Assembly (NCBI GenBank): GCA_021160685.1
Contig: JAGHCC010000118.1
Span: 1-6,012 of the forward strand
Source of the DNA: Desulfobulbaceae bacterium
GTDB taxonomy: Bacteria; Desulfobacterota; Desulfobulbia; Desulfobulbales; SURF-16
Direction: 5' to 3'
Length of the DNA stretch: 6,012 nucleotides
In this document: piece by piece, positions 1-5,370 of the stretch
How the letters are laid out: each line of letters begins with the position of its first letter
Numbering within the stretch: position 1 is the first letter of the stretch
Made by a program: the position numbers and the translations under genes
Notes under the pieces: generated by a model
What the model was told of the DNA's origin: nothing
The model's input: only the letters and a program-made list of their open reading frames with translations
The model's database searches: none

Positions 1-182
1 CGCTGGACAAGCGGTTTGTCTATTATCTGTTGGCCTCAACCGGCATCTGCGTGGTGCCGCTTTCCTCGTTTGCCACCGAACTGCAGGGGTTCCGGATCAC
101 TCTTCTTGAAAGGGATGAGACGGCGTTCAGGATGATTTTTGATACAATTGCTGAAAATATCCGTACTTATCTGGATTCGTGA
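1..182 (+). CDS. PLP-dependent aminotransferase, class I/II (C-terminal fragment)
   Basis: Only the last 59 codons are visible. They are read in the frame beginning at base 3 and end at TGA 180-182. The peptide runs through a stretch with GICVVPLSSF (residues 14-23 of the fragment) and then GFRITLLE (29-36), and ends in an amphipathic helix rich in acidic and aromatic residues. This is the pattern of the C-terminal small domain of fold-type I aminotransferases: a 'G-V-V-P' strand, a short loop, then a strand carrying the conserved arginine (here R31) that binds the substrate alpha-carboxylate. The catalytic lysine and PLP-binding residues lie upstream of the window, so the substrate cannot be read; an alanine- or aspartate-type enzyme is possible. 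The family assignment is fairly secure, the exact enzyme is not. No convincing terminator follows, only the loose inverted repeat at 214-293. Confidence 0.72.
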   Translation, partial: LDKRFVYYLLASTGICVVPLSSFATELQGFRITLLERDETAFRMIFDTIAENIRTYLDS

Positions 183-213
183 ACCGGGTTTTGATAAAGT
201 TCAGGGTTTAGAT

Positions 214-293
214 AGGGTTCCAGGTTCAAAGTTCTGGGTTGTTGGAACTGTAAAAAACTACCGTTATGTCCTCAACCTTGAACCTGAAACCTT
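214..293. repeat. Imperfect inverted repeat with 'GGTTCAAGG'-type arms
   Basis: The left arm (214-236) and right arm (271-293) are imperfect reverse complements, with about 18 of 23 positions matching. The perfect core is CAGGTTCAA at 221-229 against TTGAACCTG at 278-286. The loop is about 35 nt, and a short T run follows at 297-301. It could help end transcription of the aminotransferase gene, but the long loop and poor arms make a small dispersed repeat more likely. Sequence of this 'word-like' style (GTTCAGGGTT, CAGGTTCAA) is, in my experience, scattered between genes in Desulfobacterota genomes. That last statement is recall, not something shown by this window. Confidence 0.5.
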
Positions 294-333
294 CCATTTT
301 TGAGATCCACGAAACAACTCTATGCAACGGGCA

Positions 334-1134
334 TCAGTCGCTTCTGCCTTCTGTTTTCTGACTCCTGACTCCTGCCTTCTTGTCCCTTCCCACATATTGA
401 AGCAGGTTTTTGTCAAGCATGCTCATCAGTTTGAGTCTTTTGAGCTTTTTCCCATCCTTTTCCCCGTTAACATTGATGATGACCAGCCTGTTTTTTCCCC
501 TGTCATAGCTGTTAGTGGAATCGAAAACGCTTCCTATCACTGCCAGTCGTCCTGATTTGATCCTGTCCCCGTAACGAAGCACAGCCTGAGTAACCTGGAA
601 ATCGATATTATCTTCCACATAATCAAGCAACATCTTCTTTTTTGTTTTTGTTTGCTGCTTTTTTGACGTGAGCGGCCGGTGGAGATGATCAAGATCCTGG
701 CGGATATCAGGAGTAAGAAAGTCGTATCCGTCGATAAAGGCCTCAATGGACTTGCTGTCACTCACGCCGGTGATCAGCAATACTGGAGTGTGGAGATAAC
801 GGACGCCATAGTCGACCGTACCGCCTGACAGGAGTAACTGATTCCCCAGGTTTCGAACAGGAAAAATTTGATTGATCCTGTTCTGCAGAATGGATTGCGT
901 CTGCAAACGGGCATCTGCGTCAGCCAGCCAGGTGAGACAGGGCCCCCTGGTTTTTGTTTTTTTCGCTGTTTGTCCGGAGCCGGCTTCATTGCTCTGCAGG
1001 ATGTTTGCCAAAACCTCAAAAGGCGGGATTCCTGCTCTATACTTGGGGACAGGCCGCATTTCCGTTCGGCCAATGGTGGAGGAGGCGCAAATCAGGAAAA
1101 AAATGAGAACAAAGGCGGTAATCGTTTTTTGCAT
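334..1134 (-). CDS. Exported beta-carbonic anhydrase-like protein lacking the zinc ligands
   Basis: The protein has 266 aa from ATG 1134-1132. An in-frame ATG at 1233 is rejected because the 1134 start places a signal peptide (MQKT, then hydrophobic residues 5-19) exactly at the N-terminus; no good SD is seen at either start. The body follows the beta-carbonic anhydrase pattern. PPFEVLANILQSN (37-49) matches the N-terminal helix, TWLADADAR (68-76) the CxDxR strand, FPVRNLGNQ (91-99) the 'F-RNAGN' motif, TVDYGVRYL...LLITGVSDSKS (106-129) the 'EYAV..L....GHxxCGA' region, and 173-222 the 'ENV..Q....G.L.V.G..YD' end. The zinc ligands are replaced: Cys by D72, His by V124, Cys by S127. The Asp-Arg dyad (D74, R76) remains. 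A Lys/Thr-rich insert lies at 158-167. Catalysis of CO2 hydration is therefore doubtful; a binding or structural role in the periplasm is inferred. It is transcribed convergently to the aminotransferase and divergently from grpE. The fold call is from motif reading, not a search. Confidence 0.7.
   Translation of the reverse strand: MQKTITAFVLIFFLICASSTIGRTEMRPVPKYRAGIPPFEVLANILQSNEAGSGQTAKKTKTRGPCLTWLADADARLQTQSILQNRINQIFPVRNLGNQLLLSGGTVDYGVRYLHTPVLLITGVSDSKSIEAFIDGYDFLTPDIRQDLDHLHRPLTSKKQQTKTKKKMLLDYVEDNIDFQVTQAVLRYGDRIKSGRLAVIGSVFDSTNSYDRGKNRLVIINVNGEKDGKKLKRLKLMSMLDKNLLQYVGRDKKAGVRSQKTEGRSD
341..381. repeat. Short dispersed repeat with tandem TGACTCC units
   Basis: This pyrimidine-rich stretch has two exact tandem copies of TGACTCC (359-365, 366-372). 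They are bracketed by near-identical CTTCTGCCTTCT (341-352) and TCCTGCCTTCTT (370-381). On the minus strand it reads as repeats of GGAGTCA. It overlaps the 3' end of the carbonic anhydrase-like gene and codes for about residues 252-265 of that protein. I recognise the style as a common intergenic repeat of Desulfobacterota-type genomes, but the copy number here is unknown. Confidence 0.5.
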
Positions 1135-1165
1135 AGGTGGTCGTTGTGGGCTTAAGGATGACAGT

Positions 1166-1199
1166 ATAAGGAAAAAGGGGCTTTTCCCCTTAGCCTTAT
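1166..1199. repeat. Interrupted palindrome upstream of the carbonic anhydrase-like gene
   Basis: There are two stacked stems: ATAAGG (1166-1171) with CCTTAT (1194-1199), and AAGGGG (1175-1180) with CCCCTT (1186-1191). They are separated by a small internal loop and close on a 5-nt loop. There is no T tract, so it is not a standard terminator. On the minus strand its edge overlaps TATACT (1168-1163), a 5-of-6 match to a -10 box placed 29 nt before the minus-strand ATG. No matching -35 box is seen, so that promoter is only a suggestion. The neighbouring text (CCTTAGCCTTATGCC) again has the look of a dispersed repeat. Confidence 0.45.
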
Positions 1200-1250
1200 G
1201 CCTGATACCTTTTATTATCGGCACATTGAGCAAAAAACAAAATAAAACTC

Positions 1251-1266
1251 TGTGAATTTTGTGAAT
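1251..1266. repeat. Direct repeat of TGTGAAT
   Basis: TGTGAAT occurs at 1251-1257 and again at 1260-1266, a 9-bp period, in the intergenic region between the carbonic anhydrase-like gene and grpE. It resembles another word-like intergenic repeat. A small chance repeat cannot be excluded. Confidence 0.3.
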
Positions 1267-1394
1267 CCATGAGGAATTAATTGTCCAGGCTTGTTGGGCT
1301 TTTTGTCATAAAGATGAAATCAGATGAGTAGACAGAATGGCGTGAAATTAAGTTATTTCATTGGAATGATTGATTATTACTCTTTTGTTCCAAA

Positions 1395-1529
1395 AGGAAG
1401 TTGTCTTACTTGACAGTGAAAAGGAGCATACTTATTGTTGATCTCAGTGTTAAACCGGCAAAGTCGGAATTTAAAAATGAAAATTTTGAATTAGAAATTG
1501 TAAGGATGAATCTAACCAGACAACTTCCT
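1395..1529. promoter_or_regulatory. 12-bp perfect inverted repeat flanking the grpE promoter
   Basis: AGGAAGTTGTCT (1395-1406) has an exact reverse complement, AGACAACTTCCT, at 1518-1529. The left arm ends 3 bases before the -35 hexamer. The right arm lies in the leader, 12 bases before the SD. The arms are 111 bp apart, a spacing compatible with two operator half-sites bridged by a repressor, but also with chance. If transcription starts near 1445, only the right arm is in the mRNA, so an RNA stem between the two is not expected. Confidence 0.4.
1410..1438 (+). promoter_or_regulatory. Sigma70-type promoter for grpE-dnaK
   Basis: A perfect -35 box, TTGACA (1410-1415), is followed after exactly 17 bases by TATTGT (1433-1438), a 4-of-6 match to TATAAT. 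Initiation would fall near 1445, giving a leader of roughly 110 nt before grpE. No CIRCE element (TTAGCACTC-N9-GAGTGCTAA) and no CCCCAT-type heat-shock -10 box is found in 1135-1553, so this is the best promoter candidate for the chaperone operon. Confidence 0.6.
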
Positions 1530-1532
1530 GCA

Positions 1533-1548
1533 ATTCCTAACAAGGAGT
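1533..1548 (+). promoter_or_regulatory. grpE ribosome-binding site inside a short hairpin
   Basis: The SD AAGGAG (1542-1547) lies 6 bases before GTG 1554. The segment ATTCCT (1533-1538) can pair with AGGAGT (1543-1548) across the tetraloop AACA: six pairs, one of them U-G. This would hide the SD. A second TTCCT at 1525-1529 could pair with the same SD. A small, marginally stable SD-masking hairpin ahead of a heat-shock gene is the arrangement of known RNA thermometers. The function is inferred. Confidence 0.4.
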
Positions 1549-1553
1549 GATTG

Positions 1554-2123
1554 GTGGCGGAACAGGAAAAAAATACGGCAGAGACTCCGGAGACCGAAGA
1601 GATGGAACAGCCGTCTGTCGAAGTTGAGTCTGAAGAGAATGTAGAGGAAGAATCCTTTGAAAGCGAGATCGAAGAGGCTCGCCGTGAGGCTGACGAACAT
1701 AAAGACAGGCTGTTGAGACTGGCTGCCGAGTTTGAAAATTATAAAAAAAGGATTGAACGGGAAAAATCCATTGCCCTGAAGTATGCCGAAGAAGATTTTC
1801 TCAAAGAAATGCTGCCAACCCTTGACAATATGGGCCGGGCCATTGAGGAATGTAAAAACAATGGAGATGCTTCGGACCTGCTTGCAGGAGTGGAGTTGAC
1901 ATATAATGGTTTACTGAACGCATTAAAAAAGTTCGGTCTTGAGCCCATTGACAGTGTGGGACAGTCTTTTGATCCAAACTTCCATGAGGCCCTGGCCATG
2001 GAAGCCAGCGATGAAGTTGCAGAAAGTATTGTCATGCTGGAATATGAAAAGGGTTACATGTATAAAGAACGGTTGCTCAGGGCTGCCAAGGTTGTTGTGT
2101 CAAAAGGAAGTCAGACCGACTGA
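1554..2123 (+). CDS. grpE: GrpE, nucleotide-exchange factor of DnaK
   Basis: GrpE is a cytoplasmic homodimer that releases ADP from DnaK and so resets the chaperone cycle. From GTG 1554 the protein has 189 aa, normal for the family. GTG is preferred over the in-frame TTG 1551 because its distance from AAGGAG is 6 rather than 3 bases. Residues 1-45 are a very acidic, disordered-looking tail. The helix at about 36-100 is the long dimerisation coiled coil, with the typical AAEFENYKKR (57-66) and LPTLDNMGRAIE (87-98). The C-terminal beta domain that contacts DnaK carries FDPNFHEAL (139-147) and the family signature region GYMYKERLLRAAKVVVSK (167-184). The dnaK start follows 50 nt after the stop, with no terminator between, so the two are co-transcribed. 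hrcA, often found just upstream, is absent. Identification is secure. Confidence 0.97.
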   Translation: MAEQEKNTAETPETEEMEQPSVEVESEENVEEESFESEIEEARREADEHKDRLLRLAAEFENYKKRIEREKSIALKYAEEDFLKEMLPTLDNMGRAIEECKNNGDASDLLAGVELTYNGLLNALKKFGLEPIDSVGQSFDPNFHEALAMEASDEVAESIVMLEYEKGYMYKERLLRAAKVVVSKGSQTD

Positions 2124-2160
2124 AAAGCGAATAGTTTTAATAATTTTGTAACTATAATTA

Positions 2161-2172
2161 ATAGGAGCCTAT
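2161..2172 (+). promoter_or_regulatory. dnaK ribosome-binding site inside a small palindrome
   Basis: The SD AGGAG (2163-2167) is 6 bases before ATG 2174. It sits at the centre of ATAGG-AG-CCTAT (2161-2172). In RNA the realistic fold is a 4-bp ATAG/CTAT stem with loop GAGC, which is weak. It fixes the dnaK start and faintly echoes the SD-masking hairpin of grpE. Confidence 0.5.
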
Positions 2173-2173
2173 C

Positions 2174-4114
2174 ATGGGAAAATTAATAGGAATAGATCTC
2201 GGAACAACAAATTCATGCGTAGCAGTCATGGAGGGCGGCGAGCCCAAAGTGATTACGAATGTCGAAGGAAACAGGACAACCCCATCAGTGGTTGCTTTTA
2301 CGGATAAGGGTGAACGCCTTGTCGGCCAGGTGGCCAAGCGTCAGGCCGTGACAAATCCCACCAAGACTATTTTTGCAATGAAACGGTTGATCGGCCGGAA
2401 ATTCACCGATGCTGAAGTGCAGAAAAGCATCAAGGTCAGTCCCTTCAAAATCAGTGAAGGCCCCAATGGCCGATCGGCTATTCAGGTTGAGGATAAATCC
2501 TACACACCGGCTGAGCTTTCCTCCATGGTTTTGGGCAAAATGAAGCAGACTGCCGAGGAGTATTTCGGTGAAGAGGTCACTGATGCGGTGATTACCGTAC
2601 CAGCCTATTTTAATGACAGTCAGCGCCAGGCCACCAAGGATGCCGGTCGTGTTGCCGGTCTGAATGTTCAACGTATCATCAATGAGCCCACTGCCGCTGC
2701 TCTTGCCTACGGTCTTGACAAAAAGAATGAGGAAACCATCGCCGTGTTTGATCTGGGCGGCGGCACCTTTGATGTCTCTATCCTGGAGATTGGTGATGGG
2801 GTTTTTGAGGTCAAATCGACCAACGGCGATACCTTCCTCGGTGGAGAGGATTTTGACATGCGGATTGTCAACTGGCTGGCCGATGAATTTAAGCGCGACC
2901 AGGGCATTGACCTGCGTCAGGATAAGATGGCCCTGCAGCGTTTGAAAGAGGAGGCGGAAAAGGCCAAGATGGAGCTGTCCACCACCATGGAAACCGAGGT
3001 GAATCTGCCCTTTATCACCGCTGATGCCACCGGGCCGAAGCATTTGAATATCAAGTTCAGCCGTTCCAAACTTGAGAGCCTGGTTGAAGATTTGATTAAT
3101 CGTACAGTCGAGCCTTGCAAGACTGCTTTGCATGACGCAGGATTATCAGCTTCTGATATTGATGAGGTGATTCTTGTCGGCGGTATGACCCGGATGCCCA
3201 AGGTACAGGAGAAGGTGAAAGCATTTTTTGGCAAGGAGCCCCATAAGGGTGTTAATCCGGACGAGGTTGTGGCTGTGGGCGCGGCAATTCAGGGCGGTGT
3301 TCTTCAGGGTGATGTTAAGGATGTCCTTCTTCTTGATGTAACTCCTCTATCCCTTGGGATTGAGACTTTGGGCGGCGTGACCACCAGGTTGATTGAAAAG
3401 AACACAACAGTGCCCACCAAGAAAAGCCAGGTTTTTTCCACTGCCGCTGATAATCAACCGGCCGTGTCCATCCATGTTCTGCAGGGTGAACGTGAAATGT
3501 CCGAGGGAAATAAAACCATCGGCCGTTTTGAGTTGACCGATATCCCACCGGCCCCCCGGGGCGTGCCTCAGGTCGAGGTTACCTTTGATCTTGATGCCAA
3601 TGGCATCCTTCAGGTTTCGGCCAAGGATCTGGGAACCGGCAAGGAACAGTCTATCAAGATTACTGCTTCCAGCGGCATGTCCGAGGACGAGATTCAGAAA
3701 ATGCAGAAAGATGCCGAGATTCATGCCGAGGAGGACAAAAAACGAAAAGAACTGGTTGAAGCTAAAAATAATGCCGACTCTCTCGTTTATGCAACCGAGA
3801 AAAGCCTGAAGGAAGTCGGCGACAAGGCTGATGATGAGACCCGCGGTAATGTTGAAAGTGGCATAGAGAAAGTAAAGAAGACCCTGGAAGGGGATGATGT
3901 AGATGCCATTAAACAGGCAACTGAGGAGTTGACCCAGGCCTCGCATAAGTTAGCGGAGATCATGTATTCCCAGGCCAGCCAGCAGCAGCCCGGCGCTGAA
4001 GCTGGAGCAGCTGGAGCAGCAGGAGCAGCAGGAGCAGCAGGAGGCGCAGCGGGTTCATCAGCCAAAAAGGATGATGACGACGTGGTGGATGCTGATTTCG
4101 AGGAAGTGAAATAG
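2174..4114 (+). CDS. dnaK: Chaperone protein DnaK (Hsp70)
   Basis: This ATP-driven cytoplasmic chaperone binds exposed hydrophobic segments of client proteins with DnaJ and GrpE. It has 646 aa, full length for bacterial DnaK. The nucleotide-binding domain (about 1-380) shows GIDLGTTNSCVAV (6-18), K70 in FAMKRLIGR, INEPTAAALAYG (169-180), VFDLGGGTFDVSIL (191-204) with the autophosphorylation-type T198, and VILVGGMTRMPKVQEKV (332-348). The interdomain linker DVLLLDVTPLSLG (383-395) is intact. The substrate-binding beta domain spans about 390-500 and the helical lid about 505-600. The tail is an Ala/Gly-rich stretch (608-627) followed by KKDDDDVVDADFEEVK, whose acidic end is the usual DnaK C-terminal motif. 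It is the second gene of the grpE operon and is closed by the terminator at 4138-4170. dnaJ, a frequent downstream neighbour, is missing here. The long antisense open frames inside it are codon-usage shadows. Confidence 0.99.
   Translation: MGKLIGIDLGTTNSCVAVMEGGEPKVITNVEGNRTTPSVVAFTDKGERLVGQVAKRQAVTNPTKTIFAMKRLIGRKFTDAEVQKSIKVSPFKISEGPNGRSAIQVEDKSYTPAELSSMVLGKMKQTAEEYFGEEVTDAVITVPAYFNDSQRQATKDAGRVAGLNVQRIINEPTAAALAYGLDKKNEETIAVFDLGGGTFDVSILEIGDGVFEVKSTNGDTFLGGEDFDMRIVNWLADEFKRDQGIDLRQDKMALQRLKEEAEKAKMELSTTMETEVNLPFITADATGPKHLNIKFSRSKLESLVEDLINRTVEPCKTALHDAGLSASDIDEVILVGGMTRMPKVQEKVKAFFGKEPHKGVNPDEVVAVGAAIQGGVLQGDVKDVLLLDVTPLSLGIETLGGVTTRLIEKNTTVPTKKSQVFSTAADNQPAVSIHVLQGEREMSEGNKTIGRFELTDIPPAPRGVPQVEVTFDLDANGILQVSAKDLGTGKEQSIKITASSGMSEDEIQKMQKDAEIHAEEDKKRKELVEAKNNADSLVYATEKSLKEVGDKADDETRGNVESGIEKVKKTLEGDDVDAIKQATEELTQASHKLAEIMYSQASQQQPGAEAGAAGAAGAAGAAGGAAGSSAKKDDDDVVDADFEEVK
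4001..4045 (+). repeat. In-frame 9-bp tandem repeat in the dnaK tail
   Basis: Five consecutive 9-bp units of the type GC(T/A)GGAGCA encode Ala-Gly-Ala repeats (residues 610-624). The last unit is altered to GCAGGAGGC. The unit is a multiple of three, so slippage would change the linker length without breaking the frame. Gly/Ala/Gln-rich linkers before the acidic end are usual in DnaK. Confidence 0.8.
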
Positions 4115-4137
4115 AGAACAGAAAATGGCCTGTCAGA

Positions 4138-4170
4138 CCGGGAGGTGAGATTTCATCTCCCGGTTTTTTT
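4138..4170 (+). terminator. Intrinsic terminator of the grpE-dnaK operon
   Basis: An 11-bp stem is formed by CCGGGAGGTGA (4138-4148) and TCATCTCCCGG (4153-4163), with a single G-T wobble and the tetraloop GATT. It is followed directly by seven T residues (4164-4170). It lies 23 nt after the dnaK stop codon. The textbook shape makes this the clearest regulatory signal in the window. Confidence 0.95.
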
Positions 4171-4224
4171 ATTTCGCAGGCAGCATTTTTTTGTCCCTGA
4201 GCAGTTAAACGTAGAACATATATT

Positions 4225-5190
4225 ATGAGAATTCTTTCAGGAATCCAGCCTTCGGGTAAGCTTCATATTGGTAATTATTTCGGCATGATGCAGCCTATGG
4301 TAGAGAACATGGATCGCGGTGAGCTTTATGCCTTTATCGTCAATCTTCATGCCCTCACCTCGGTCAATGATCCGCAACGCCTTGCCGCTGACACCATGGA
4401 GGCGGCGGCTGATTTTCTTGCCTTGGGGCTTGATCCGGAAAAATGCATTTTTTGGGTTCAGTCTGATGTCCCGGAGGTCACCGAGTTGGCCTGGATTCTA
4501 TCAACACTCACTCCCATGGGACTCCTTGAGCGTTGTCATTCATATAAGGATAAAGTTGCCAAAGGTATTGCGGCAAATCATGGACTGTTTGCCTATCCGG
4601 TTCTGATGGCCGCAGATATTCTCTTGTATCAGGCCGAGCTTGTACCGGTGGGCAAGGACCAGAAACAGCATCTTGAAGTGGCCCGTGATATTGCCATCAA
4701 GTTTAATAATAGCTTTGGTGAAACATTTGTGGTGCCCGAACCGGCAATCAGCGACAGTATGGCCACGGTTCCTGGTCTTGACGGTCAGAAAATGTCCAAA
4801 TCATACGGGAACACCATTGGTATTTTCCTGGATGAGAAGAGCTTGAAGAAAAGTGTTATGTCCATTGTCACTGATTCGGCCCCGGTTGATGCTCCTAAGG
4901 ATCCGGACAAGTGTAATCTTTATAATATCATGAAGCTTTTTGCCCCGCCCGAGCGTTTGAAAGAAATTCATGAGCTCTATGTCAACGGCGGCGCCGCCTA
5001 TGGATATCTCAAGCTGGAACTCGTTGATCTTCTCTGGGAATATTTTCGTGAGGCCAGGGAAACCAGGGAAAAACTGGTTGATGATCCGGGCTTTTTGCGG
5101 GAAGTCCTGAACAAAGGAGCGATGAAGGCCAGGGACAAGGCGGCTGGAACCTTGAGTCTTGTCCGGCAGAGAGTCGGTTTGATTTTTTAG
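4225..5190 (+). CDS. trpS: Tryptophanyl-tRNA synthetase
   Basis: The enzyme joins L-tryptophan to tRNA-Trp using ATP, in the cytoplasm. It has 321 aa, typical of bacterial class Ic TrpRS. The ATP-binding HIGH motif is HIGN (14-17), preceded by the typical GIQPSG (6-11). The tryptophan-pocket segment is LMAADILLY (127-135), with D131 in the position expected to contact the indole nitrogen. GKDQKQHLE (143-151) follows, and the second ATP motif KMSKS is intact at 189-193. The C-terminal part (about 205-321) is the helical anticodon-binding region. The ATG start is set by the conserved N-terminus beginning MRILSGIQPSG. It lies only 54 nt after the dnaK terminator, has no recognisable SD and only weak promoter-like hexamers. 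No terminator hairpin with a T tract follows; the REP pair starts 60 nt after the stop. Identification is secure. Confidence 0.98.
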   Translation: MRILSGIQPSGKLHIGNYFGMMQPMVENMDRGELYAFIVNLHALTSVNDPQRLAADTMEAAADFLALGLDPEKCIFWVQSDVPEVTELAWILSTLTPMGLLERCHSYKDKVAKGIAANHGLFAYPVLMAADILLYQAELVPVGKDQKQHLEVARDIAIKFNNSFGETFVVPEPAISDSMATVPGLDGQKMSKSYGNTIGIFLDEKSLKKSVMSIVTDSAPVDAPKDPDKCNLYNIMKLFAPPERLKEIHELYVNGGAAYGYLKLELVDLLWEYFREARETREKLVDDPGFLREVLNKGAMKARDKAAGTLSLVRQRVGLIF

Positions 5191-5254
5191 CGGTTCTTTA
5201 GTTTTTGTGAACAAATACAACAATAATGTCATTAAGTTAAGAGTAATTTTCACT

Positions 5255-5331
5255 GTAGGAGCCCGCCCCTGCGGGCGATTCTAGTTTAGTTGCCGCCGAA
5301 CATTATATCGCCCAGAGGGCTGGGCTCCTAC
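5255..5331. repeat. REPIN: two inverted REP elements with GTAG tag
   Basis: REP copy 1 (plus strand, 5255-5278) begins GTAGGAG and folds GCCCGC (5261-5266) onto GCGGGC (5271-5276) with loop CCCT. Copy 2 (minus strand, 5331-5308) also begins GTAGGAG and folds GCCCAG onto CTGGGC, again with loop CCCT, and both end in GGGCGA. The stems differ only at two paired positions, and both changes keep pairing. The copies are separated by 29 nt and could also pair with each other. The 5' GTAG tag and hairpin are the hallmarks of REP elements, which are moved in trans by RAYT-type Y1 transposases; none is encoded here. It lies downstream of trpS and may protect or attenuate its 3' end. Confidence 0.85.
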
Positions 5332-5370
5332 GGTGGCAAAATTATGCCTTAAGTAAATGGCATTGACTAA

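Noticed and set aside
1135..1233. N-terminal extension of the carbonic anhydrase-like protein to ATG 1233
   Set aside because: It would bury the signal peptide 33 residues inside the protein and would translate a palindromic repeat; neither start has an SD to argue otherwise.
868..1255. Plus-strand open frames opposite the carbonic anhydrase-like gene
   Set aside because: The minus strand shows family motifs and a signal peptide. The plus-strand peptides are Cys/Gly-rich shadows without any motif.
1343..1360. TGAAAT...ATTTCA palindrome upstream of the grpE promoter
   Set aside because: Six-base AT-rich arms with a 6-nt loop are common by chance, and it lies 50 bp above the -35 box without other support.
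1430..1460. Possible CIRCE half-site (CAGTGTTAA near 1446-1454)
   Set aside because: It resembles GAGTGCTAA, but the required TTAGCACTC partner 9 bases upstream is absent.
2153..2158. Perfect TATAAT just before dnaK
   Set aside because: There is no -35 box at 15-19 bp, and a start there would fall on the SD. It is better explained as AT-rich ribosome-entry sequence.
2285..3133. 282-codon open frame antisense to dnaK
   Set aside because: Long antisense open frames in dnaK genes are a familiar result of codon bias. It has no SD support or recognisable motifs and lies wholly within a certain gene.
3347..3946. 199-codon open frame antisense to dnaK
   Set aside because: Same cause: a shadow of dnaK codons, with hydrophobic stretches arising from antisense Glu/Lys codons.
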